Shown here: in pieces, positions 1 to 8,504 of the stretch
Layout: the number at the start of each line of letters is the position of its first letter
Position numbering within the stretch: the stretch's first letter is position 1
NCBI RefSeq assembly: GCF_041927875.1
Contig: NZ_JBHFHN010000005.1
DNA from: Paracoccus sp041927875
GTDB taxonomy: Bacteria; Pseudomonadota; Alphaproteobacteria; Rhodobacterales; Rhodobacteraceae
Strand: one strand, 5' to 3'
DNA: 64,000 bases
Notes under the pieces: model-generated
Told to the model about the DNA's origin: nothing
The model's input: only the letters and a program-made list of their open reading frames with translations
Databases searched by the model: none
Made by a program: the position numbers and the translations under genes

Positions 1-688
1 CACGCGGGGATGAACCAGCGGACTGCCCTAAACCGTATCCATGTCCCGCCTGTTCCCCGCACACGCGGGGATGAACCAGCGGACTGCCCTAAACCGTATC
101 CATGTCCCGCCTGTTCCCCGCACACGCGGGGATGAACCGCAGGCAGGGCGATTTTTTGGGGGATTAGGTCACTGTTCCCCGCACACGCGGGGATGAACCG
201 AAGGCGTTCGACGGCATTATCTATGATCAGGCCTGTTCCCCGCACACGCGGGGATGAACCGTATTCGTTTGCCACACGGGTCGGGATAGGTTCCTGTTCC
301 CCGCACACGCGGGGATGAACCGGCAGCGTGTATCGCGCCGACAGGTAGGCGTCGCTGTTCCCCGCACACGCGGGGATGAACCGTTTGGTCATTTCAGCGC
401 CTCGATCTGTTCGGGCTGTTCCCCGCACACGCGGGGATGAACCGGTCGGTTTACCTACCTCCACGCACTGCCCACTCTGTTCCCCGCACACGCGGGGATG
501 AACCGGCAGCGAGATACATGTCAAGGATCGCGCCCTCCTGTTCCCCGCACACGCGGGGATGAACCGGGCGATTTTTACGACCGGGATGCGGCGATCCTCT
601 GTTCCCCGTACACGCGGGGATGAACCGGTGTATGGCGCGTATCTTGCAGCCAAGGTCCCCTGCTCCCCACACACGCGGGGCTGAGCCG
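1..688 (+). CRISPR. Type I-E CRISPR array, leader-distal part
   Basis: Eleven full 29-nt repeats plus one cut by the window edge (1-17) alternate with eleven 32-nt spacers at an exact 61-bp period. Full repeats begin at 50, 111, 172, 233, 294, 355, 416, 477, 538, 599 and 660. Each repeat has a CCCCGC/GCGGGG stem around an ACAC loop and ends in ATGAACCG, which corresponds to the type I-E crRNA 5' handle and fixes transcription left to right. The repeat at 599 has one substitution. The one at 660-688 has four (positions 4, 10, 22 and 26), including one in the stem, which is typical of the trailer end. Leader and cas genes must lie left of the window. The first two spacers (18-49 and 79-110) are identical. 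No cas gene is visible here, so the subtype rests on the repeat alone. Confidence 0.97.
18..110 (+). repeat. Duplicated CRISPR spacer-repeat unit
   Basis: The 32-nt spacer at 18-49 is repeated without change at 79-110. The repeats just before both copies (ending at 17 and 78) finish with A, while all other non-terminal repeats finish with G. The shared oddity means the two units were copied together rather than acquired separately. Confidence 0.9.
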
Positions 689-768
689 TTCTCCATATGC
701 CGCCCCTCTCTCGCGCATACTGTCCTGCCCATTCGCGCACCGCAGCACTCGGCCCGTTCGCCGGCGCC

Positions 769-811
769 GTCCGAAAATCGGACGGGCGCGCGGCGGGGGG
801 CGGGTTATAGT
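769..811 (+). promoter_or_regulatory. Putative AcxR operator and -10 box upstream of the alcohol dehydrogenase
   Basis: A perfect inverted repeat, GTCCGA-AAA-TCGGAC, lies at 769-783. A sigma-70-like -10 box, TATAGT, lies at 806-811, so transcription would start near 818 and the palindrome would be centred near -42, the usual class II activator position. The same palindrome with the same 37-bp offset to a -10 box occurs before the regulator gene (1928-1970). No -24/-12 sigma-54 element was seen. Binding by the neighbouring regulator is inferred. Confidence 0.6.
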
Positions 812-836
812 CGGGGCATCTGTACAGGAGGGCTCC

Positions 837-1874
837 ATGAAAGCGCTTGTCTATAACGGCCCCGGCGATAAGGGCTGGATCGAAAAGGACAAACCCGGCA
901 TCGAAAAGCCGACCGATGTGATCGTGCGGATCACCAAGACCACGATCTGCGGCACCGATCTGCACATCCTCAAGGGCGACGTGCCCGCCGTCACCAAGGG
1001 CCGCACCCTTGGTCACGAAGGCGTCGGCATCGTCGAGGAGGTCGGCCCCGCCGTTCGCAACTTCAAAAAGGGCGATGCGGTGCTGATTTCCTGCATCACC
1101 TCATGCGGGGCCTGCCCGAACTGCAAGCGTCAGCTTTATGCCCATTGCGAGGATGGCGGCTGGATCCTGGGCCACAAGATCGACGGCACGCAGGCGGAAT
1201 ACGTGCGCATCCCGCATGGCGACAACTCGCTGTATCCGATCCCGGCGGGCGCCGACGAAGAGGCCCTGGTGATGCTGTCGGACATTCTGCCGACCGGGTT
1301 CGAGATCGGTGTGCAATATGGCGGGGTCAAGCCCGGCGATACGGTGGCCATCGTGGGTGCCGGTCCGGTCGGCATGGCGGTGCTGCTGACGGCGCAGTTC
1401 TATTCACCCGGTCGCATCGTGATGATCGACATGGACCCCGCCCGGCTTGAGATGGCGCGCACCTTTGGCGCCACCGACACCATTCAGGTGGGCCAGGAAG
1501 ATGCCGTTGCGACGATCATGGACATGACCGGCGGCAAGGGCGTCGATGTGGCGATCGAGGCGGTGGGCGTGCCCGCGACCTTTGATGTCTGTCAGAAGAT
1601 CGTGGCCCCCGGCGGGCATGTCGCCAATGTCGGCGTGCATGGCACCAAGGTCGATCTGCATATCGAAGAATTGTGGATCAAGAACATCACCATCACCACG
1701 GGGCTGGTCTGCACCAACACCACGCCGATGCTGCTGAAGACGCTGCAGGCGGGCAAGGTCGATCCCGCCCGACTGGTCACGCATCGGTTCAAGCTGGGCG
1801 ACATCATGGAGGCCTATGAGGTTTTCGCCAACGCCGCCCGCGAAAAGGCGATGAAGGTGATCCTGAACGCCTGA
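837..1874 (+). CDS. Zinc-dependent alcohol dehydrogenase, probably isopropanol/secondary alcohol dehydrogenase
   Basis: 345-aa medium-chain dehydrogenase. The catalytic zinc site is visible as C38 (ICGTD), H60-E61 (GHE) and D150. The structural zinc site is the four-cysteine lobe C90, C93, C96, C104. The Rossmann motif GAGPVG is at 174-179, followed by acidic residues (MIDMD, ending at D200), which favour NAD over NADP. A strong AGGAGG Shine-Dalgarno site lies 6 nt before the ATG. The family oxidises small alcohols. Because the acetone carboxylase genes follow, oxidation of isopropanol to acetone is the most sensible role, inferred from context. A hairpin after the gene (1880-1910) suggests its own transcript. 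An aldehyde or other alcohol substrate cannot be excluded. Confidence 0.9.
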   Translation: MKALVYNGPGDKGWIEKDKPGIEKPTDVIVRITKTTICGTDLHILKGDVPAVTKGRTLGHEGVGIVEEVGPAVRNFKKGDAVLISCITSCGACPNCKRQLYAHCEDGGWILGHKIDGTQAEYVRIPHGDNSLYPIPAGADEEALVMLSDILPTGFEIGVQYGGVKPGDTVAIVGAGPVGMAVLLTAQFYSPGRIVMIDMDPARLEMARTFGATDTIQVGQEDAVATIMDMTGGKGVDVAIEAVGVPATFDVCQKIVAPGGHVANVGVHGTKVDLHIEELWIKNITITTGLVCTNTTPMLLKTLQAGKVDPARLVTHRFKLGDIMEAYEVFANAAREKAMKVILNA

Positions 1875-1879
1875 ATCCT

Positions 1880-1910
1880 GCGCGCAGCCGGCCCGGTGCG
1901 GGCTGCGCGC
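1880..1910 (+). terminator. Hairpin after the alcohol dehydrogenase
   Basis: A perfect 10-bp stem (GCGCGCAGCC with GGCTGCGCGC) closes an 11-nt loop just after the stop codon. There is no T-run, so termination is likely but not certain. Confidence 0.45.
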
Positions 1911-1927
1911 CACCTTTGCGGCCTGCC

Positions 1928-1970
1928 GTCTGAAAATCGGACAGTTTTCCCGCCCGGACCCCTGTATGAT
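1928..1970 (+). promoter_or_regulatory. Putative AcxR operator and -10 box of the regulator gene
   Basis: GTCTGAAAATCGGAC at 1928-1942 differs by one base from the palindrome at 769-783. A -10-like TATGAT is at 1965-1970, exactly 37 bp from the operator start, as at the dehydrogenase promoter. Transcription from here would begin near 1977, downstream of the first in-frame ATG (1966), which supports the ATG at 2044 as start. Autoregulation is inferred. Confidence 0.6.
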
Positions 1971-2043
1971 GCCATTTCGCACGCGACCCTTGGGGGCCGT
2001 GTGCGGTGCTGAAAGCGTGGTCATGCGCTCTGGGGAGGGAGAG

Positions 2044-3831
2044 ATGCCACACCGGCTGAGCAAATCCGATTGGGAGGATTACCTGGCCACGGGCCGGATT
2101 CCGCCGCAGATCCGTGGCGACGTTCTGCTGAGCTGGCAGCGATCCTCGCCGCGCCACATCGCGCGGTTGAAGCGGGCGCCGATCCTGTCCGAGGAAGAGC
2201 TGCTGACCCAGCGGGCCTTGTCGCGCCGGCTGCGGGTCAGCGCCCAGACCGCCCTGGCGCGGGCCGGGCAGTTGCTGGACGGCACCGGCAACATCCTGCT
2301 GCTGTGCGACCGGCAGGGGGTTGTGGTGGATGCCGCAGGCGACCGGCGCACGCTGGACCGGGGGCGCGAAAACCATCTGCACATTGGCGGCAACTGGTCC
2401 GAGGCTGCCATCGGGACCAATGCGATCGGCACCGCCCTGCATATGGGCAGCCCCGTCATGATCCGCGAGGCCGAACATTTCTGCGAGGAAATCCAGCGCT
2501 GGAACTGTGCCGCGACGCCGGTTGCCGATCCGGCGACCGGGGCGGTGCTGGGTGTCGTCGACATTTCCTGGCGCAGCGGGATCAACCCCGATACGGCCGC
2601 GGTGGCGCTGTCGGCCACCCTGGCCATGCAGATCGAATCCGAGTTGCGCCGGTTGATCGCGCATGAGCGCGAGGCGCTGATGGACCAGTTGCAGCGGATG
2701 CGGCTGCGCCGCGGCAGCCAGCCCATGCTGGTGATGGATCGCGCCGGATCGGATGTGTTCGCAACCGAGGATTTCACCCGCTTCTGCGAAAACGATGATG
2801 CGCTGCGCGAATTGCGCCAACGCATCCCCGACCTGATCGATCAGACGCCCAAGACGATTGCCGAGGCGCTGTCGGGCTGCATGCCCGGCACCGACCTTGA
2901 AATCATCGGCCCCGAGGATCAGGCGATCGGCGTCATGATATCGCTGCGGCGGCCCACGCGGCCCGCGCCCGATCCGGGTGCCGAACTGGCGCGGATCGGG
3001 CGGGCCGGGCAGGCGATTGCGCGACTGTGCACGCAGGCGCAGCGTCTGGCCCCGACCGACATCCCGATCCTGATCGAGGGTGAAACGGGGACCGGCAAAA
3101 GCTTTCTGGCCCGCGCCATTCACCGTGCCAGTCCGCAGGATGACGAAGCCTTTGATCTGCTTGACTGCACGGACCTGACCGATGACGGGCTGCGCCGGGA
3201 CATCGCCGCCGGTCGGTTCGATACCCGGGGGGTCTTGTGCCTGAACTCGCCCGGCGCGGCGCCGATGTCGACGCAGAAGCTGCTGTTCGGGCTGGTCGAG
3301 CGCGCGACCGAACATGGCGCGCGGATCATCGCGCTGTCGACGCGGCATCTTTATCATGAGATGACCGAAGGCCGCTTTCGCAGCGATCTTTACTACCGCA
3401 TCGCCGGTGCGCGGCTGGAAATCCCGCCACTGCGCGCGCGCCGCGACGAGATCGAGCCGATGCTGCGCGAGACGATCCGCCGCCACGCCGACCGGCAGGG
3501 GGCGCGCGAATTGCGCTTTACCTCGGGGGCGATGGCGCGGCTGAAAAGCTATGGCTGGCCGGGCAACCTGCGCGAGATGCACAACCTGATCGCGGCGCTG
3601 GACGCCCTGTCGCCGACCGGGCTGATCGACGAATCAAGCCTGCCACCCGAGTTCCGCGAAGCCGCGCGTCCGCTTGGCGACGACACGCTGCGCGATGCCG
3701 AGCGCGCACAGATCATCGCCGCACTGCAAGCCGAGACCGGCAACCTGACCCGTGCCGCGCGCCGCCTGGGGATCGCGCGATCGACGCTGTATCTGAAGCT
3801 GGATAGCTATGGCATCGCGCGCGGGCGCTGA
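2044..3831 (+). CDS. acxR: AcoR-family transcriptional activator of acetone metabolism (AcxR-like)
   Basis: 595 aa from the ATG at 2044, which has a GGGAGGGAG ribosome site; an ATG at 1966 lacks one and lies before the predicted transcription start. An N-terminal GAF-type sensor domain (about 60-190) carries the AcoR-family signature around EHFCEEIQRWNCAATP. The AAA+ domain has Walker A GETGTGKS at 346-353 and the conserved FRSDLYYRI and PPLRARRDEIE segments, but the stretch between is shortened. GAFTGA is absent, and the Walker B region reads GVLCLNSPG in place of GTLFLDEIG. The C-terminus is a FIS-type helix-turn-helix (about 570-593). Without GAFTGA it should not remodel sigma-54 holoenzyme, so it probably acts with the housekeeping sigma factor, as reported for Rhodobacter capsulatus NtrC. 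It lies between the dehydrogenase and the carboxylase genes that it probably controls. Confidence 0.85.
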   Translation: MPHRLSKSDWEDYLATGRIPPQIRGDVLLSWQRSSPRHIARLKRAPILSEEELLTQRALSRRLRVSAQTALARAGQLLDGTGNILLLCDRQGVVVDAAGDRRTLDRGRENHLHIGGNWSEAAIGTNAIGTALHMGSPVMIREAEHFCEEIQRWNCAATPVADPATGAVLGVVDISWRSGINPDTAAVALSATLAMQIESELRRLIAHEREALMDQLQRMRLRRGSQPMLVMDRAGSDVFATEDFTRFCENDDALRELRQRIPDLIDQTPKTIAEALSGCMPGTDLEIIGPEDQAIGVMISLRRPTRPAPDPGAELARIGRAGQAIARLCTQAQRLAPTDIPILIEGETGTGKSFLARAIHRASPQDDEAFDLLDCTDLTDDGLRRDIAAGRFDTRGVLCLNSPGAAPMSTQKLLFGLVERATEHGARIIALSTRHLYHEMTEGRFRSDLYYRIAGARLEIPPLRARRDEIEPMLRETIRRHADRQGARELRFTSGAMARLKSYGWPGNLREMHNLIAALDALSPTGLIDESSLPPEFREAARPLGDDTLRDAERAQIIAALQAETGNLTRAARRLGIARSTLYLKLDSYGIARGR

Positions 3832-3867
3832 GCCGCGCCTTCGCGTCCGCAGCATGTCCGTCGGACC

Positions 3868-3882
3868 GCCCGATCATCGGAC
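3868..3882 (+). promoter_or_regulatory. Putative AcxR operator upstream of acxA
   Basis: GCCCGATCATCGGAC matches 12 of 15 positions of the palindrome before the dehydrogenase. A second short palindrome, GTCCGTCGGAC, lies just upstream at 3856-3866. The matching -10 position (3905-3910) is poor, so the carboxylase promoter is less clear than the other two. Confidence 0.45.
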
Positions 3883-3965
3883 ATCCCGCCCCCGCCCATC
3901 CCCGACATCCTGTCCGTCAGCCGCGCCCGCATCCGGGCCGGCCCGACAGGATGGGAGGGGCTTTC

Positions 3966-6119
3966 ATGCCATTGGACAAGGACAACAAGCGATCCGTGCA
4001 GGTGCTGGGCATCGACGCGGGCGGAACGATGACCGACACCTTCTTCGTGGATTCCGAGGGCGAATTCGTCGTCGGCAAGGCGCAATCGACCCCCGACAAC
4101 GAGGCGCGCGGCCTGCTTGAATCCAGCCGCGAGGGGCTGGAACATTGGGGTCTGAGCCTTGAGGACGCGCTGTCCTCGATCCAGACGGGGGTCTATTCCG
4201 GCACCGCGATGCTGAACCGCGTCGTGCAGCGCAAGGGGCTTAAAACCGGGCTGATCGTCAATGCGGGGATGGAGGATTTTCACCGCATGGGCCGCGCCTG
4301 TCAGGCCTATCTGGGCTTTGCCTATGAAGATCGCATCCATCTGAATACCCATTACTACGACGATCCGCTGGTGCCGCGTCACCTGACGCGCGGCGTGATG
4401 GAACGCATCGACATGTTCGGGACCGTCGTGATCCCGCTGCGCGAGGAGACCGCCCGTCAGGCCGCGCAGGATCTGATCGCGCAGAATGTCGAAGGCATCG
4501 CGATCTCGCTGTTGCACAGCTACAAGAACCCGGGCCATGAGCGTCGCGTGCGCGATATCGTGCTTGAGGAAATCGAAAAGGCGGGAAAGCAGATCCCGGT
4601 CTTTGCGTCTTGCGACTACTATCCGGTGCGCAAGGAAACCCATCGCACCAACACAACCGTGCTTGAGGCCTTCGCCGCCGAACCCTCGCGGCAGACGCTG
4701 AAAAAGATCAGCGGCGCCTTCAAGGAAAACGGGTCGAAGTTCGATTTCCGGGTGATGGCCACGCATGGCGGCACGATCTCGTGGAAGGCCAAGGAACTGG
4801 CGCGCACCATCGTGTCAGGCCCGATCGGCGGCGTGATCGGCGCGAAATATCTGGGCGAAGTGCTGGGCTACAAGAACATCGCCTGTTCCGATATCGGCGG
4901 CACATCCTTTGACGTGGCGCTGATCACGCAGGGCGAACTGACCATCCAGAACGACCCTGACATGGCGCGTCTGGTGCTGTCGCTGCCGCTGGTGGGGCTG
5001 GATTCGGTCGGCGCGGGGGCCGGGTCGTTCATCCGGCTGGACCCCTATACCAAGGCGATCAAGCTGGGCCCGGACAGCGCCGGTTATCGCGTCGGCGTCT
5101 GCTGGGCCGACAGCGGGATTGACACGGTGACGATCTCGGATTGCCACGTCATTCTGGGCTATCTGAACCCCGACAACTTTCTGGGCGGTCAGGTCAAGCT
5201 GGACCGTCAGCGCGCCTGGGACGCGATGAAGGAACAGATCGCCGACCCGCTGGGCATCAGCGTCGAAGAGGCCGCGGCCGGTGTCATCGAACTGCTGGAC
5301 AGCGACCTGCGCGATTATCTGAAGGCGCTGATATCGGGCAAGGGCTATTCGCCGTCGTCCTTTGTCTGCTTCTCTTACGGGGGCGCGGGGCCGGTTCATA
5401 CCTATGGCTATACCGAGGGCATGAACTTTGAAGATGTCATCATCCCGGCCTGGGCCGCGGGGTTCAGCGCGTTCGGCTGCGCGGCGGCGGATTTCGAATA
5501 TCGCTATGACAAGTCGCTGGACATCAACATCGCCGAAAAGGCGGGCGATGACGCCAAGGCCAGCGAAGCCAGGATCATCAACGAGGCCTGGAACGAACTG
5601 GCCGAAAAGGTGCTGGAGGAGTTCGAGCTGAATGGCTACACCCGCGATCAGGTCGAATTGCAGCCCGGCTACCGGATGCAATATCGCGGCCAGTTGAACG
5701 ATCTGGAAATCGAAAGCCCCATCGAAAGCGCGAAAACCGCCGCCGACTGGGACAAGCTGGTCGATGCGTTCAACGAAAAATACGGCCATGTCTATGCCGC
5801 CTCGGCCCGGTCGCCGGAACTGGGCTATTCGGTGACGGGCGCGATCATGCGCGGCACCGTGCCGATCCCCAAGCCCAGGATCCCGAAGGAAGCCGAAGGC
5901 AGCGCCACCCCGCCCGACAACGCCAAGCTGGGCACGCGACAGTTCTATCGCAAGGGCAAATGGGCCGACGCACAGCTTTACCAGATGGAAAAGCTGTCGC
6001 CCGGCAACCGCATCACCGGCCCCGCCATCATCGAATCCGATGCCACGACCTTTGTCGTGCCCGGCGGGTTCGAGACCTGGCTGGACGGCCATCGCCTGTT
6101 CCACCTGAAAGAAGTGTAA
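3966..6119 (+). CDS. acxA: Acetone carboxylase, beta subunit (hydantoinase A/oxoprolinase family)
   Basis: 717 aa from the ATG at 3966, the family's usual length, with GGGAGGGG upstream; an ATG at 3951 would lie inside that ribosome site. The N-terminal ATPase/sugar-kinase-like fold begins with GIDAGGTMTD (15-24). Other family blocks are visible: SDIGGTSFD, SVGAGAGS and YGGAGPVH. The beta subunit binds and hydrolyses ATP to phosphorylate acetone and bicarbonate for carboxylation to acetoacetate in the (alpha-beta-gamma)2 enzyme. acxB begins 20 bp downstream and acxC follows, forming the acxABC operon known from Xanthobacter and Rhodobacter. Related acetophenone carboxylase subunits are the main alternative, but the three-gene order and lengths fit acetone carboxylase. 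Confidence 0.95.
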   Translation: MPLDKDNKRSVQVLGIDAGGTMTDTFFVDSEGEFVVGKAQSTPDNEARGLLESSREGLEHWGLSLEDALSSIQTGVYSGTAMLNRVVQRKGLKTGLIVNAGMEDFHRMGRACQAYLGFAYEDRIHLNTHYYDDPLVPRHLTRGVMERIDMFGTVVIPLREETARQAAQDLIAQNVEGIAISLLHSYKNPGHERRVRDIVLEEIEKAGKQIPVFASCDYYPVRKETHRTNTTVLEAFAAEPSRQTLKKISGAFKENGSKFDFRVMATHGGTISWKAKELARTIVSGPIGGVIGAKYLGEVLGYKNIACSDIGGTSFDVALITQGELTIQNDPDMARLVLSLPLVGLDSVGAGAGSFIRLDPYTKAIKLGPDSAGYRVGVCWADSGIDTVTISDCHVILGYLNPDNFLGGQVKLDRQRAWDAMKEQIADPLGISVEEAAAGVIELLDSDLRDYLKALISGKGYSPSSFVCFSYGGAGPVHTYGYTEGMNFEDVIIPAWAAGFSAFGCAAADFEYRYDKSLDINIAEKAGDDAKASEARIINEAWNELAEKVLEEFELNGYTRDQVELQPGYRMQYRGQLNDLEIESPIESAKTAADWDKLVDAFNEKYGHVYAASARSPELGYSVTGAIMRGTVPIPKPRIPKEAEGSATPPDNAKLGTRQFYRKGKWADAQLYQMEKLSPGNRITGPAIIESDATTFVVPGGFETWLDGHRLFHLKEV

Positions 6120-6139
6120 GGCGTGAGGGGAGAGAAACC

Positions 6140-8449
6140 ATGAACATCCAAAGCAAAACCAAGGGTCTTGTGCGCGGCGGTCAGACGCTGAAGCAGCACC
6201 GCGACGAGATCATGGCCGCCACCAAAAAGACCGGCCACTATGCCGGGTTGAAGGAACGCAAGCTCGCCAAGGAAGAGCCGATCCTTTACAACAAGCTGTT
6301 CTCGCGCCTGCGGGCCGGGGTGGTCGACGCGCGCGAGACGGCCAAGAAGATCGCCGCCAGCCCGATCGTCGAACAAGAGGGCGAACTGTGCTTCACCCTT
6401 TACAACGCGGCGGGGGATTCGATCCTGACCTCGACCGGCATCATCATCCATGTCGGCACGATGGGCGCGGCGATCAAATACATGATCGAGAATGACTGGG
6501 AGGGGAACCCCGGCATCCGCGACAGGGATATCTTCTGCAACAACGACCCGCTGATCGGCAATGTCCACCCCTGCGACATCCACACCATCGTGCCGATCTT
6601 TCATGACGGCGAACTGATCGGCTGGGTCGGCGGTGTGACCCATGTGATCGACACCGGTGCCGTCGGTCCGGGCAGCATGACCACCGGCCAGGTGCAGCGC
6701 TTTGGCGACGGCTATTCCATCACCTGCCGCAAGGTCGGCGCCAATGATGAGCTGTTCCGCGACTGGCTGCATGAATCGCAGCGTTCGGTGCGCACCACGC
6801 GCTATTGGATGCTGGACGAACGCACCCGTGTCGCCGGCTGCCACATGATCCGCAAGCTGGTCGAGGAAGTGATCGCCGAGGAAGGCATCGAAGCCTATTG
6901 GAAGTTCGCCTATGAGGCGGTGGAACATGGCCGCGTCGGCCTGCAAAACCGCATCAAGGCGATGACCATTCCCGGCACCTACCGCCAGGTCGGCTTTGTC
7001 GATGTGCCCTATGCGCATGAGGATGTGCATGTGCCTTCGACCTTTGCCAAGGTCGACACGATCATGCACACCCCGTCCGAGATGACCATTCGCCCGGATG
7101 GCACCTGGCGGCTGGATTTCGAGGGCTCAAGCCGCTGGGGTTGGCACACCTACAACGCCCATGCCGTGTCCTTTACCTCGGGCATCTGGGTGATGATGAC
7201 CCAGACGCTGATCCCGTCGGAAATGATCAACGACGGTGCGGCCTATGGGACCGAGTTCCGGCTGCCCAAGGGAACCTGGATGAACCCCGATGACCGGCGG
7301 GTCGCCTATGCCTATAGCTGGCATTTTCTTGTCAGTTCGTGGACGGCGCTGTGGCGGGGCCTGTCGCGGTCCTATTTCGGCCGCGGCTATCTGGAAGAGG
7401 TCAACGCAGGCAATGCCAACACCTCGAACTGGCTGCAAGGCGGCGGGTTCAACCAGTATGACGAAATCCATGCTGTGAACTCATTCGAATGTGCGGCCAA
7501 CGGGGTCGGGGCCTCGGCCTTTGCCGACGGGATTTCCAACGCCGCGGCGATCTGGAACCCCGAAGGCGACATGGGCGACATGGAGATCTGGGAACTGGCC
7601 GAACCGCTGGTCTATCTGGGCCGCCAGATCAAGGCGTCCTCGGGCGGGGCGGGCAAGTATCGCGGCGGCTGCGGGTTTGAAAGCCTGCGCATGGTCTGGA
7701 ACGCGAAGGACTGGACGATGTTCTTCATGGGTAACGGCCATATCAGTTCCGACTGGGGGCTGATGGGCGGCTATCCGGCGGCCTCGGGCTATCGGTTCGA
7801 GGCCCATGACACCGGCCTGAAAGAGATCATCGCCAATGGCGGCGAAATCCCCTGCGGCGGCGACACCGACCCGCAGAACCCGGTCTGGGACAGCATGATC
7901 AACGCGGCGGGGATCAAGCGCGACAAGCAGGCGATCACCACCGAGGCGATGTTCAAGGATCACGATCTGTATCTGAACTACATGCGCGGCGGCCCCGGTT
8001 TCGGCGACCCGCTGGACCGTGAACCATCGGCGGTGGCCGAGGATGTGAATGGCGGCTATCTGGTCGAACGGTTCGCCGACAGCGTTTATGGCGTCAAGCT
8101 GACGAAAGGCGATGACGGGCTGTTCAAGGCCGACGACAAGGCGACCGAAGCCCGCCGCGCCCAGATCCGCAAGGATCGCCTGGCCAAGGCCGTGCCGACC
8201 CGCGACTGGATGGCCAAGGAACGCGACCGCATCCTGAACAAGGACGCCGGTGTGCATGTCCAGCAGATGTTCGCCGCCAGCTTCAAGCTGGGTCCGAAAT
8301 GGGCCGAGGACTTCCGCAGCTTCTGGGATCTGCCCGAGGACTGGCAACTGCTGGAGGAGGACCTGCCGATCCCGTCCTATGGGCGCGAATACTCGATGGA
8401 CCTGTCCGAACTGCCCGATGTGAAGACCGTCCAATTCGTCGAGGAATGA
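6140..8449 (+). CDS. acxB: Acetone carboxylase, alpha subunit (hydantoinase B family)
   Basis: 769 aa; ATG at 6140 with GGGGAGAGAAACC upstream. It is the hydantoinase B-type catalytic subunit that holds the active-site manganese. The segment NVHPCDIH and the later GVTHVID supply H143, D146 and H168. These match the Mn ligands described for the Xanthobacter enzyme (H150, D153, H175) with a constant offset of seven residues, equal to the seven-residue difference in total length. This subunit completes carboxylation of phospho-acetone to acetoacetate. It lies between acxA (20-bp gap) and acxC (55-bp gap) on one strand, so co-transcription is expected. No truncation or frameshift is seen. Confidence 0.95.
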   Translation: MNIQSKTKGLVRGGQTLKQHRDEIMAATKKTGHYAGLKERKLAKEEPILYNKLFSRLRAGVVDARETAKKIAASPIVEQEGELCFTLYNAAGDSILTSTGIIIHVGTMGAAIKYMIENDWEGNPGIRDRDIFCNNDPLIGNVHPCDIHTIVPIFHDGELIGWVGGVTHVIDTGAVGPGSMTTGQVQRFGDGYSITCRKVGANDELFRDWLHESQRSVRTTRYWMLDERTRVAGCHMIRKLVEEVIAEEGIEAYWKFAYEAVEHGRVGLQNRIKAMTIPGTYRQVGFVDVPYAHEDVHVPSTFAKVDTIMHTPSEMTIRPDGTWRLDFEGSSRWGWHTYNAHAVSFTSGIWVMMTQTLIPSEMINDGAAYGTEFRLPKGTWMNPDDRRVAYAYSWHFLVSSWTALWRGLSRSYFGRGYLEEVNAGNANTSNWLQGGGFNQYDEIHAVNSFECAANGVGASAFADGISNAAAIWNPEGDMGDMEIWELAEPLVYLGRQIKASSGGAGKYRGGCGFESLRMVWNAKDWTMFFMGNGHISSDWGLMGGYPAASGYRFEAHDTGLKEIIANGGEIPCGGDTDPQNPVWDSMINAAGIKRDKQAITTEAMFKDHDLYLNYMRGGPGFGDPLDREPSAVAEDVNGGYLVERFADSVYGVKLTKGDDGLFKADDKATEARRAQIRKDRLAKAVPTRDWMAKERDRILNKDAGVHVQQMFAASFKLGPKWAEDFRSFWDLPEDWQLLEEDLPIPSYGREYSMDLSELPDVKTVQFVEE

Positions 8450-8504
8450 TCCCCCGGGGCGCCGTCGCCACCGGCGGCGCCCACCAGATATCAGGAGAAA
8501 ATCA

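Noticed and set aside
451..732. Small open frames within the CRISPR array
   Set aside because: They arise from the repeated 61-bp units, which are non-coding.
689..768. Additional repeat or gene between the CRISPR array and the dehydrogenase promoter
   Set aside because: After the degenerate repeat at 660-688 no further repeat is recognisable, and no frame has a ribosome site.
1966..2043. Upstream ATG as start of the acetone regulator
   Set aside because: No ribosome site, and it lies before the transcription start predicted from the -10 box at 1965-1970. The ATG at 2044 has a strong site.
3883..3965. Sigma-54 promoter before acxA
   Set aside because: No GG-N10-GC element with acceptable flanks was found, and the activator lacks GAFTGA.
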